A stretch of 64,000 nt of DNA from Salvator merianae (taxonomy: Eukaryota > Chordata > Lepidosauria > Squamata > Teiidae): positions 39,261,332-39,325,331 of the forward strand of contig QVOM02000073.1 in assembly GCA_003586115.2 (NCBI GenBank), given 5' to 3'. The notes under the pieces were generated by a model. The model was not told the DNA's origin and did no database searches. It saw only the letters and a list, made by a program, of their open reading frames with translations. Both the position numbers and the translations under genes were made by a program. This document shows, in pieces, positions 36,845 through 47,274 of this stretch (its first letter is position 1; the number at the start of each line of letters is the position of its first letter).

Positions 36845-38090
36845 TCCAGAATGTATTAAATTTCTATTCAGGAAATTTACATTACAATTAGAGAGGCATG
36901 ATTTAAGATTTGGTTGGTATGGAAATTTGTGTAATGATAAAGTTAAAGTCAATGTAAGTTTTAAGAATCATTTTGTTGGAAATACTCTGTTGAAAATATG
37001 GAACAAATACAAAAACAGATTATGTATGAAAATACCACTTTTGATTTTGCCACATGAGACACATTTTACAGAATCTGTGATTATAGGAGAACGGTTAACA
37101 TATAATGTTTTGTCACTACAATGACAAAGGGGGCTATCTTATGAAAACAAGGAAACAGTTACTATCGGAAGGATTTAAAATGAATAAGAAGAATTTTCAA
37201 TTTGCATGGGAGAAAATGGAGTGGGAAACAGAATTATATACACAGAACAGAGGGTAATCGCTAAAATGTATTAAGTGTTGTTGAAATATGAAATGGTAGT
37301 AGAGCAAATAAAAGAATATATGGTAATACGGGCAAGTAACTTCCAGTATAGTATACAGTTAGATCAATTGGAGAGAAAGTGGATTAAAGATTTAAAATTT
37401 ACATTTTGTTATAATCTTAAAGGAAAAAAAATAAAATGATATATAGATGGAATATGACTCCACAAAAATGGTCAAAGATGCATAATAAAGTTTTTAATGT
37501 TTGTTGGAAGTGTGGTGAAAGAGAAGGATCTCTTTATCATATGTGGTGAACTTGTTCTAAAGGAAAATGTTTTAGAGTAAAATATATTTGATTATACAAC
37601 ACTTTTTGAAAATACAGCTACAATGGAAACCAAAAATGTTCCTCGTAGGCCTGTTTGATAAAAATAATAATAATGGAGAATTATAATCTATTATAGCAAT
37701 ACAAGATTACTGCAGCAAGAATTTTGTATGTTCAGGCATGGAAATTGACAAAGTTACCAACTGTTGAGGACTGGACTATAAAAATGGTAAAGTTAGCAGA
37801 GATGGACAAATTTGAGAAGTTGGTAGCCGTCTCAAAGAGTTGGCAACCCTTTATTAACTTTATACAAAATACAGAGAAGGACTTTCCCTGGGAGAAGATC
37901 AATGAAGAAAGACAAGAGGAGCTGAACATCAAATAATAATTAGTAGTCATTGTGCAAGAGACCAGGAATCAACTTTTCATCTATATTTCATCTATTCTAT
38001 GTATTTTTAAAAGAATTCTTCAATATAATGTAGTGATTTTATACTTTGAAAGTTAATACAATTTAATTTTTTTAAACAAAAAATCCATTC
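36845..38090 (+). pseudogene. L1 ORF2 C-terminal fragment with 3' end
   Basis: Successive frames give L1 ORF2 post-RT sequence. The first (36927-37124) contains NDKVKVNVSFKNHFVGNTLL, LKIWNKYKNRLC and HETHFTESVIIGE. The next, at about 37430-37570, contains RWNMTPQKWSKMH, then FNVCWKCGEREGSLYHMWW, the L1 C-terminal Cys-His motif. The last (37724-37936) contains VEDWTIKMVKLAEMDKFEKL, ending near the natural C-terminus. A 3' UTR and an A/T-rich tail follow to about 38090. At least three disrupting changes make it dead. A similar but separate L1 copy lies at 42024-42955. Confidence 0.9.
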
Positions 38091-38689
38091 AGACATTAAA
38101 TATGCCCCTGCAATGTGGCTTATTCCCATTTTTAAGGAAGTTTACTATAAATGGCCAAGAAAACAGTATCTTTTCTCAATTCCCCCTGCTCACCATAGAT
38201 CATGGTTTCCTTTTCAAGGTTATTCAAGAGCATTGCTCTTGCAAACAGATGAGACAATCCAGAATTGCTTACCTGATGGCTTTTTCTCTCCTACCCCACC
38301 CCACCCCATTCCCTCTGACTGTCTGAACTGCATGTTACCAACATTTGCAATGGTTTTAAAGTGAAAGGATGAAAACAAAAAATAGCAGGTAGATAAGTTG
38401 AAGCTCTATCCATAGGTAGGCAAGAAGGAGGAAAAGTGGGAAAGGGAATTTGGAATTCTGTTTTGATGCTTCAAATAACTAGCAGCTGCCTCAACTACAT
38501 AGATAACTCTAAGGAACTAAGCTTTCAAGAGTGCCAAATTAGATAGAAATTATTTTTCTTCTTCTCACTGTTTAAAAATATTTAATAAATTAAAAGTAGT
38601 AGTTCACAGATTGTTTTACAGATAGCACACATTTTTTCCTGTTATTTAAAGGACACACTGCAAAGCAGGCACAGGTAGTAAAATGACAT
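38091..38689. other. Unassigned sequence
   Basis: Nothing recognised between the sense L1 tail and the antisense L1. Confidence 0.4.
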
Positions 38690-40270
38690 CAGCACTCAAT
38701 TGGAATGTGTGGCGAACCTCATTTATACCCATGCAAAGTGCCTATCTCCCATTCGTATTCCTGAAAATGTTAATGTCAAAAGCTCATGAGACACAAAGTG
38801 AAATGCTTTTGAATGTCTAAGGAAACTGAGGCAGGAGATTTTCTATTGATTCTTGCATGACTTATAAGATTTAATATTGATCTCATCAGACTGACACATG
38901 AAGTATCAGGTCTTAGGTAGTATTGGTTCCTACTAATCAATATGTCTGTTAACTACTTCAACATCTTTGTTTATACTGCAGTAAATTTTTTATAATCCAC
39001 ACTTAAGAGAGATATGAGTCTATAGGAAACTGGGTCTTCTTTGTCTTTGCCTTCCTTATACAAAGGAATAATATCTGCCTCTCTCCATGATTGCAGGATT
39101 GTTTCAGCATTTAGTGTGGAACAACTGGATCATATGAGGAAGTAATTTGTATAAAAATGTTTTATAATAGGCTGTTGTACAATCATCTGGGCCTGGAGCT
39201 TTACCAGATTCCAGATTACAAACAACTTCCACTATTTCCTTCGATTCTGTTGGTCTATTTAATAATCATTTTTGTTCTAAAGTTATCTCAGGAAATTTCA
39301 TTTGTAACAACAGCTTTTCATCTGCCTTTGGGCAGATCTGTGAATCAGCGTATAATTTCAAATTGCAATTTTCCATTATTCTCTGAAGCTCAGTTTGCTC
39401 TTTCTTCTTATCTCCCCTTTTATCTTTTAAACTCGAAAAGAGTCTTTTCTTCTTTCTTCTCTTTAAATAGTTTATTATTTTTTTTGTTCCTTCAGTTTCC
39501 TCTTCCCAAAATGCAAGTTTCATATTAAGTTCCCACTTAGATATTTCCTGCCAATCATAATCGTCCAGTTCTTTTTTAAAAGAATTTTTCCTCATAGGCT
39601 AGCCTGTTTATACTTTTTATGTTAATCCTCTATAATCTTTAACTCACCTATGACTTTTATTCCAGTTATCATTCTCTCTCTCTCTTTTTTATCCATGCAG
39701 CCTGTGCTATACAAGCTCTCTTAGGGGTGCTTTAAAAGCTTCCCAACAGATGGGTATGCTAACCTGAAAGAATTATCATATTGAATGTAAGCCTCTATCT
39801 CCTGTGCAGTCTTGGTTTTGGATTCTTTATGTATTAAAATCTCTGGAGACATTCTCTGACATTTACTATCTCAAATGATTTTTTGACTATCAAAATCTGG
39901 ATTTTGATATGATCTGAAATCCAGGAGAGCAATATCACTGATTTTACTACTCTGTTGACAATTCTTGTTGAAGCAAAAATATAATCTTTCCTAGTTTATG
40001 TCCTAGTATATGAGGACCAGAAAACAGTGTATTCTTTCACTTTTCTATTTATATCCCTGTGCACATTCACCATGTTTTGTTTTTCCATTAAATGCAAAAA
40101 TCCTATTTCCTTAGTCCTAGCACCCTTGTCAATATTTTTATCCCTATCCAATTGTGTATCTGAGAAAGCATTAAAAATTCTCAAGATTAGCAGATTTTCA
40201 CCAGCTTTATCTCCATTTTTTTGTGTAACATTATGTAGATAATTCAGTCGGCCTTTATTTGGCACATATA

Positions 40271-41444
40271 GGCCGCATTCCGACACGGCATTTAATCAGT
40301 TTACAGGCCGTCTTCAGTTCCCGCTGGCCCGACATGATCTTGCCATTCCGTAGTTTTTCTGGTCTAAAATGGCAAAATCCGGACTACTTTGTATTCAGAT
40401 TTAGTAAATTCTCAAGCCGTTCCAGATCGCTAGCGTGCTTTACTTTGCAATGTGGGAACAGGGAAGGAGACTATTTGGGAGGGACCGTACATTTTTGGGG
40501 GCGTGTAGAGGGAGGGATCCCCATTTTGTGCCATCCAATGACAGACTTTGTGGGTGGGCAGGAAGCGCAGTAGTTTCCTCTGCCTCCATTAACCCCCCTT
40601 CCGTCACTGCCAGGGGAAAAGAAACCATCCTCCTTTTTGCTTCACTAAGCTGTGGTCCTTTCTCTTTCTTTATCCCCCATTCGACACTGCCAGGAAGAAA
40701 TTAAAGGCTTCCTCCACTTCCGTCTGCTCTTTAAGCCAAAAAATAAACTGCGCCTGTTTGGGGTTGTAGTCCTCTTGCCCCAACAAAGAACCCACTCAAG
40801 ATGAGTTTTGCTGTCGGCAGCACACAGCTACACAGCGGGGACACATGCCTCTGTAGATGTCTCGGGGGGAGATGAGGCAGAGTCCATTTGCTGACGATGA
40901 ACTGCACTATCAGGATAATAGAGCCTCCCCACATTCCCTCCCCAGATTTCCCCTTCCTCACAGACCTCTCCCTGCTTTTGCGCTACTTTTAAATTGTGCA
41001 ACTGCGCAAAAGTGCGCTTGCAAGGGAGCAGAAATTGCCATCAGCCCTTTAAAAGGCTTAATTGTGCAGTACACATAGTTTTAAAGTTCTGCTTGTGTAG
41101 ATAGAGGCTGTAGGGGGGAGAAGGAGCAAATGGCAAATGACTAGTAATGCTGCCAAGTGAATCCATGTTCTGAGGCAGCAGCGGGGACATACAGAGAGCG
41201 GAGCTTGACTTTCCCACCCCTGTGATGTCAAGATTTGAACATTGGGACTGCAGCCAATCCTTAGTCAATGCACAGGGAGGAAAATGTGACGAGGGATGGA
41301 GGCAGAAAAGGTACTGTTTCTCTGTGCCAAGCAAGGGAAATATCAGTGTGGGAATGAGCAAATACAAATTGAGTTCGTGTTAAACTGTAACTGTGGGAAC
41401 GATCAGAAGACGAATTCAGTCCTTGTACTCTTCTGATAACGGAT
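40271..41444. repeat. 1.17-kb insertion of unknown class in the antisense L1, TATA on both sides
   Basis: The left edge GGCCGCATTCCGACACGGCA and right edge TCTTCTGATAACGGAT are set by the L1, whose frame reads through as V-T-V-Y-V-P-N once this block is removed. TATA stands at 40267-40270 and again at 41445-41448, consistent with a short target-site duplication. The reverse complement of the right edge begins ATCCGTTATC, weakly like the left edge. The second half matches 13765-14345. Composition is GC-richer than the L1. No domain is recognised in its short frames, so it may be a non-autonomous DNA transposon or a composite. Confidence 0.65.
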
Positions 41445-41979
41445 TATACTGTAACTATTAATAATTTCTGGCCTTCCCAATTTCCATTCTGGAGTAAATA
41501 TCTCCCATTTCCTTCTTTCAATACTGAATCTATTTTTTAATTTACTGATAGGAAATTAATATAGCCACCCTTTAGCCTTTGTATCAGATGAAACCTTAGG
41601 GCCATTTTGCACATGCTGGTGTTCCATGCCAGCAAGTGCTCTAAGAGCCTTCCTTCTGCACATTAGTACAGCTTAGAGAGGCCCTGCCCTCCAGCTAATA
41701 TGCTCCATCTGCACAGGGCAGTGCATGATCCGAATCAGGAAGCTCCTAATCCAGATTGCTGCTGGACCTGATTTATCCAGATCATGGAGGCATACTGAAG
41801 GCACATGCCTTCCTGTTCCAGATTCCTGGGGGACCCTTTTTGCCAGTGCGCCAAATTGCACCAACAGAATGGGTCTCCCAGAGGCTCCAAGGTTAGGAAC
41901 CTTCATTCCTGGCCATCAGAGCTTGCAGAGGCCAGCTTCAAAGCTTGTGTGAGCTTCAGGGCTGGCATGGAGGCTAGAC

Positions 41980-42023
41980 AGGAACACCCTGTCACTATGC
42001 AGACAGCACTGTTTTTGTCTAAG
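41980..42023 (+). repeat. 44-bp direct repeat, left copy (probable target-site duplication)
   Basis: It begins AGGAACACCCTGTCACTATG and matches 42956-42999 with four transition differences. It sits immediately before the 5' end of the sense L1 relic. Confidence 0.8.
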
Positions 42024-42053
42024 AACAGATCTGAAATTTACTGTATGTAATTC

Positions 42054-42233
42054 CAGCGGTGGCCCATGCCTTTAAGGGGGGGTGTTCGCGCGAGTGCCAT
42101 GGCCGTTCGTGGGGCCTCTGTGCCTCCATAGTGACACAGCAGGTGACACCTGCTGTGTCACTATGGAGGCCCCGTGAATGGCCATGGCACTCGCGTGAAC
42201 ACCCCCCCCTCTTAAAGGCACGGGCAGCCGCTG
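42054..42233. mobile_element. 180-bp foldback hAT MITE with 8-bp target-site duplication
   Basis: It starts CAGCGGTGGCCCATGCCTTT and its right end is the inverted partner, CAGCGGCTGCCCGTGCCTTT when reverse-complemented. The arms, about 85-93 bp each, meet at ACAGCAGGTGACACCTGCTGT, so nearly the whole element is one hairpin. The left arm has an extra TGTGCCTC absent from the right arm. It is flanked by TGTAATTC (42046-42053) and TGTAATAC (42234-42241), a 7-of-8 match. The CAG start and 8-bp duplication are the hAT pattern. Its GC content is far above its host L1. Confidence 0.9.
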
Positions 42234-42921
42234 TGTAATACTTTGAAAGAGAATATGTATAAGATGATGTATTGATGGTACTTAACTCCTTTTAAAATTT
42301 CAAAAACATATCAAGGTGCTTCAGGTAAGTGTTGGAAATGTAAAAAGCAAGAGGGTACTTTTTATCATATGTGGTGGACTTGTGCAAAACCCAAAAAGTT
42401 TTGGGTTCAAAGTTAAACAGTTATGCAGAAAATCTTAAAGACAAACATTCCTTTTAAATCGGAAGTATTCCTACTGGGGATAGAGGGAAATAATGTTGAA
42501 AGTGTTAATGTGTTATTGCAAAATATGGTAACTGCAGCCAGAATTGTATATGCTCAGAAGTAGAAAGGAGAGAAAATACCAACGGTGGGTGATTGGTTAG
42601 TTAAAATGATTGAGCTTGCCCAGATGGACAAATTGACAAATCTTTTGAGAAATAAGACAGTTGATAGATTTTACAGAAACTGGAAACCCTTTATTGATTT
42701 TCTGCAAGAGCTGGACAATGGGCTTGTGATCGCTGGATTCGATGAGTGATGACGAAAGAAGACATTCGGTGGAGAAAAAGAAGGAAAGAAAATACGACGG
42801 GCAGAAATATGAAGTTTAGAAGAAACTGGCACTGAAGGAGGAAGTCAACAATAATATTGATATAAAAATGTTTAATGTAGAATGTAATTTTATATATCTG
42901 AAATGTATCAACAATTAAACA

Positions 42922-42949
42922 TTTATATATATATATATATATATATATA
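42922..42949 (+). repeat. (TA)n microsatellite at the L1 3' end
   Basis: About 13-14 TA units immediately before the right 44-bp repeat copy. It probably replaces or extends the L1 tail. Confidence 0.9.
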
Positions 42950-42955
42950 CGTAAA

Positions 42956-42999
42956 AGGAACACCCTGTCACCATGCAGACGGCACTGTTCTTGCCTAAG
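42956..42999 (+). repeat. 44-bp direct repeat, right copy
   Basis: It begins AGGAACACCCTGTCACCATG. It matches 41980-42023 except at four positions, where this copy has C, G, C and C against T, A, T and T. Confidence 0.8.
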
Positions 43000-43439
43000 G
43001 GCAATCAAACCCAGTTGTGATATGGATTGCTTGATCCAGACAGCGTGGACTGGATCAGCGAATTAAAAATAGAAAGGTTCCTATATTGGTGGGGAAAATA
43101 TCTGGAATTAAAACAATTGGGGGAGGTGATCCCTTTTTAAATGTGTTCCCCAAATGTCTAATATAGCTATAGCTTATTCCTGGATCAACTACTCTAACCT
43201 TTTCTTCTTAAATGTGAAATGCAAACCATTTATTTCTATTGTAATTGTTTTGATCTCTTTTTGATATTTCTTTTGACCCTGGGATTCCTAAATAATTCTT
43301 GTTTAATTTTTTACAAAATAATAAAATCTCCTTCCCATGCTCTTTGTTTTTATTATGAATGCTTGTGAGCCCCTTGCTTCCCATTCCTCTGCCCCAAACT
43401 ATCCCACCCCCTCTGAATCCTTAGTATAATTTGTTTCAA

Positions 43440-43812
43440 TAGAGGGACTTTTTACACTTTCCCTCTTGGAATGTTTGCAATCGAACACTCCAAGATGGAG
43501 CACTCCTCGTGATGCAACGGCCATTCTCACTGTGAGGATTGGAACATCCTGGAAACAGGTGTCCAGCATTTGCGGTGTAAATGCTGGACGTCTGGCATGA
43601 CAGCAGCCAGGTAAACATCCGGCCCCTGCCATGGCAACCAGGGACATGTGGCACAACTGAGCAGCTGCAGTTGTGCTGCTCAGCACTCATGCATGGTGTG
43701 AATGCTGTGTACCAGGAGCAGTCTAACTGTTCCCAGTACAGCTATGGAGCATAATTTTGTGCTCCACAGCTAGTAGTGATCAGGAGCAGCTGTAGCAAAA
43801 AGTGTACGTTGT
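43440..43812. mobile_element. Non-autonomous hAT-like DNA transposon, copy 2 of the three-copy family
   Basis: The left end GAGGGACTTTTTACACTTTC pairs with a degraded right end, CAACGTACACTTTTTGCTAC in reverse complement. The shared core at about 43718-43790 (GGAGCAGTCTAACTGTTCC, then AGCTATGGAGCATAA and TGTGCTCCACAGCTAGTAG) matches copies 1 and 3. Another internal hairpin pairs TCCAGCATTTGCGG with AAATGCTGGA. No transposase coding. Confidence 0.6.
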
Positions 43813-46800
43813 AATGAAAGGAAAACTGTAGTGAAAGGTGAAGAGTGATTTACATAATCTTCCCCAGAGGGGCTAAACACCAGGATAGAGAACCCCTTCA
43901 CGCTCCTTCGGGGAGATCCCAGTGGACTGCGTATAACAGACAAAAGTATAATTTATGAAAAGCTCACAAAGCTAGAATGCAAACAAGCTATTCCTCTATG
44001 CCTTAATTTTTATGCATTATAAATATATGTTTTTCTCTGAACACTTTATATCATATACTAATATAATGTTATAATAATATTGAATTACCATCTTATTACT
44101 ATGAATATTTCATACTACACTTTCATATATGTAATGTAATGTAATATACAAGATGCCCCAGTAGTTGATTGGCAACCAGTGCAATTGCTTAAGGATAGTT
44201 GCTATGTGTGCATGAGCAGAAGCTCCACACAACAACCTATAAGTCCACCTATAATTCGAATGTTACATTACCAGAGCCTGGACTACACTGATCAGACTCT
44301 TTTCTGTTCAAGTTTGGATTATGCTAGCAGTGAACACATCTTGTTTTATCACAGAAGTCACCTGAACCTCCAATGACAGTGATGATTCAGGAAGTCCTTA
44401 AGGCTGTATCTCCTCCTTCTGAGGACACACAACTCCATCTAGAAGAGGAAAACTCCTCTACTCCCAAACTTGGCAACTTCCTACCCACAGAGTTTACATC
44501 ATGTCAGGATTCATCTTCAATTTATTGGTCCTCATCCAACCCATCATTACATCCAGCCACCAGCTCAAGACATTCACAGCCTCTCCTGATTCAGATGCAA
44601 AGGAGAAACAGAGCTTTTTATCCCACAATACCCTAAAAGGATTAGAACCAATAAATTGATATGCTTGTCTAAAGGTGGCTTAAATGCAAAACTTGAAAAT
44701 GTGAAGAATGAAAACAAAAATGAAACATAAAATGCATCAATAATAAAATCAACAAGGGAACCCGCCCCAAGAAACATTTCAAATAATTTTGAAGTGAATG
44801 TATAATGGTAAACTGTTCTAAAGAAAAAAAAAAAGGAGAATCCAATAAAACCAATTTTAAAAAGCTGTTTTTTTTTTTAAAAAAAGCAGTCTCAAATAAT
44901 GAGAGCAATTGAAAGAAACTCATGCATTAAAAGCTTCTAATGATGCTGTAAAACCATTTTAGTATTGAGTTGTTTAAATGGACCTGCCTCCTTTTTATCA
45001 GATCTTCGATAACAAAGGGCAAATCCAAAGGTCCACTGCTATCATTTTGTAGCAGACATGCATACAAAAGTGGATAGCAACTAAACACACGCCTTTGTTA
45101 TAATGGCTTCTGGCTGCATTCACAGAGGATATCTAACCCTTAGTTAGGAAACACCAAGACAGCAGAGCAGCTACTACAGTAGCTCACAAAGGCCAAGATA
45201 GGTATGTGAGTGATATTTTGTGGTTTTATGGACTGTGCTCACAGATAGCAAAAAAAGTGGCACAAAAGTGCTTCAGAGACAATAGAATGTGACCTTCATG
45301 TTCTTATCCCATCTCTAATGCACCTTTTCCAGCCTAGAGTGTTCATGAGAGAGGGGAGGGGTAGAGTGCCTTGTGAACAATCCCACCTGCAAACCATCTC
45401 TGAGCCACCTCTAAGTCATCTCAGAGGTGCTCTTTACTGCATGTAAATGTAGCTTTAAAATGTTCAAGAGGGAAGCAAAGACTGTCAAGTGAATGATCCT
45501 ACCTGCCAACCATCTCTAAGCCGTCTCTAAGGCTGCATCCATGCCTATGTTGCCAGGCACCCCCAGGCAGCATCCAGATAGCACTAGCCAAACAGTTGGG
45601 GTCCCCACCACCATAAAGACACCCTGAGAAGGGTGCTGGAGAGCATTTGGGTGCTTTCCAGTGTCAGAGCACTGAAAAATGACCCTGTCATTGATCCTAT
45701 CATTCAGCGTGCTCTCTGGTGCCATTTGGATAAAAGGTGACAGAAAGTGTGGTCTATGGAGCCTGCATTACACAGGTGTGATGCCAGAAAAGGAGCCTGG
45801 GCTCTTGGAAATGGCCCTGCAAAGGAGTTGGTGGTAGTATGCTGCAAAACAAAAAAAGCAAATCAAAGCAAAGCAAAACAAAACAAAGCAAAACAAAAAA
45901 CAAAAAAACAACCCTGCAATTTCTGATACCAGGGAACTTTTATTCTCTGATCTTCTGAATTAGGCCTGGACCAGCAGCCAGGCTTTGGGCCCGGAAAAGT
46001 GCAACCATGTTCAGTGCAGAAGCAGCTAAAGTTGCTAGGGCATTTGATTTAGAGATTTTTAGAAGGCTGCCAACTCAGGAGTAGAGCAGAATCTTCCCAT
46101 CTGGCTGAGGGTGGCATGGAGCTCTGCAAGAACTGACTTCCAACACAAGAGTGCCATCTCTGCCATACCTTAGTTGCCTTCAACAGCAATGATCATAAAG
46201 CTAAGAATGCACTATTGTTCTGTACTAACATTCACTTACTGTCAGATGAAGCCACAACATCCTTTATCCATATGTCTTGACATGATGGCATATCACTGGA
46301 AGTGATGTATCATGAATGTTTACAAAACACTACGGAGAATATTGCCCAGTCTTGTTCTTTGCCAAGATTGAATGTGTGAATTTTTCATGTAATATTTGAT
46401 CAGCTTATTAAAAAGTGGGACAAATCAGGCTGAATAAAAATATCTGTGAACACAGATTTATTCTGTTTACACTTTCTTTTTGGGAGCTGAGTTGTAATAT
46501 TATATTGCTGTAGATCACACTTATTTTCTTTGACATTATTCTTTTATGTATTTTGGTAGCCCAGGCTTGTTAAGAATATAGGGCATGTTCAGATACTATA
46601 TTTAGAAATAAGAAGTACTGATGTGGTTCTGCATAAACTGCAGAACTAAACCACTCTGAGAACTTTGCAAACAGCATAGCATTTCCAATTACAAGCTATG
46701 AACCTTGACAGTGTTCTTACAGATAAATTGTATGCTGCAAAACAAGAGTTGACCTCCTCTTCCCAAAGGAGACAAAATGCAAAAGATCTTTCCATAGCAT

Positions 46801-47090
46801 TATAAGTCTGCCTTAAACCAATTGAAGTCCACATGAAATTCAGAATTAAGAATGACACCCACTATATCATTCTGTTTTATTTTTGGTGCAACCATGAAAG
46901 TGTTTCTATACCTTTTCCCAAATGACAGAATCCCTTAAGTATGGTTGTAGTTACTGGAGATGTGCAAAGAGAAAAGAAACTCTGATAGGTTCATAAGGTG
47001 CACATCCCTTCACTGAATGCCAGGAAGGATCTTACATTTCTTTTATTTCATATAAAATGATCCAGAAGTAGAATAAGGTATGAAGCAACT
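43813..47090. other. Unassigned sequence with a CAAAA-rich repeat
   Basis: About 3.3 kb without a gene or classified element. A CAAAA/CAAAG run lies at 45845-45910. A GC-richer stretch at 45530-45780 may be an unclassified DNA repeat. At 46952-47008, a 57-bp segment starts GGAGATGTGCA and ends TGCACATCCCT, perhaps a deleted foldback element. Confidence 0.4.
45845..45910 (+). repeat. (CAAAA/CAAAG)n low-complexity run
   Basis: Tandem CAAAA and CAAAG pentamers with a few insertions, followed by AAAAACAAAAAAAC. Confidence 0.85.
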
Positions 47091-47273
47091 TAGGTCCTTT
47101 CTGCACTTGGCTTTATTCTGCATCATATCTCAGAACAGGGACCTGCTATCTGCATGCTAGTGGAGTTTACAGCAGGCCCTGTGTGTGGCCTGCCATAGTT
47201 CCTCCTAGCATGCAGATGGCAGGTCCCTGTTCTGAGATATAATCTGGTATAAGGCCAAGTGCAGAAAGGGCCA
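47091..47273. mobile_element. Foldback MITE of the CTTTCTGCACTT family
   Basis: The left terminus TAGGTCCTTTCTGCACTTGG and the reverse complement of the right terminus, TGGCCCTTTCTGCACTTGGC, extend inward as long arms. AGAACAGGGACCTGCTATCT pairs with AGAACAGGGACCTGCCATCT (in reverse complement), so almost the whole 183 bp is an inverted repeat. A similar 154-bp foldback lies at 58889-59042. The next element begins two bases after the right end. Confidence 0.8.
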
Positions 47274-47274
47274 C

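Larger units (their letters stand above)
42024..42955 (+). pseudogene. 5'-truncated L1 ORF2 C-terminal fragment, itself interrupted
   Basis: The frames contain FERENMYKMMYWWYLTPLKIS, then GKCWKCKKQEGTFYHMWWTC, which is the L1 C-terminal Cys-His motif. These are followed by LLQNMVTAARIVYAQ, then [20 protein letters not shown] and [11 protein letters not shown] near the C-terminus. A 3' UTR leads to a (TA)n run at 42922-42949. A 180-bp hairpin element sits near the 5' end. A stop precedes VMQKILKTNIPFK, and frames differ, so the copy is dead. Direct repeats of 44 bp flank it. Confidence 0.85.
41597..43083. mobile_element. CTTTCTGCACTT-family element, split by a sense L1
   Basis: The left terminus TAGGGCCATTTTGCACATGC and the reverse complement of the right terminus, TAGGAACCTTTCTATTTTTA, bracket the family blocks CCTTCCTTCTGCACATTAG, the hairpin ACCCTTTTTGCCAGTGCGCC / CACCAACAGAATGGGTCTCC, and GAGCTTCAGGGCTGGCATGG. 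About 510 bp belong to the element; the rest is the inserted L1 (42024-42955) plus one extra copy of a 44-bp repeat. The antisense L1 frame stops at the right edge and resumes at the left edge, confirming the boundaries. No matching octamer flanks it (TGAAACCT and TATTGGTG). Confidence 0.65.
38690..43439 (-). pseudogene. L1 ORF2 (endonuclease to RT), antisense, split by two insertions
   Basis: Read on the minus strand. The N-terminal part (about 43265 to 43084) holds TITIEINGLHFTFKKKRLE and DIWGTHLKR, as in the L1 start in which an NVNGL motif is followed by QETH. After an insertion, 41596-41445 gives SSDTKAKG, GVAILISYQ and EGNGRYL. After a second insertion, 40270-39880 gives VYVPNKGRLNYLHNVTQKNG then AFSDTQLDRDKN. 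Next, 39595-39266 gives the helical linker to RT. At about 39200 comes LNRPTESKEIVEVV with ESGKAPGPD, and at about 38830 SVSLDIQK. The RT C-terminus is missing. Frames are broken but the order is complete over about 2.1 kb of L1. Confidence 0.8.

Noticed and set aside
37724..37936. Candidate host exon (70-codon frame)
   Set aside because: It is the C-terminal piece of the L1 ORF2 relic, in line with the preceding Cys-His motif.
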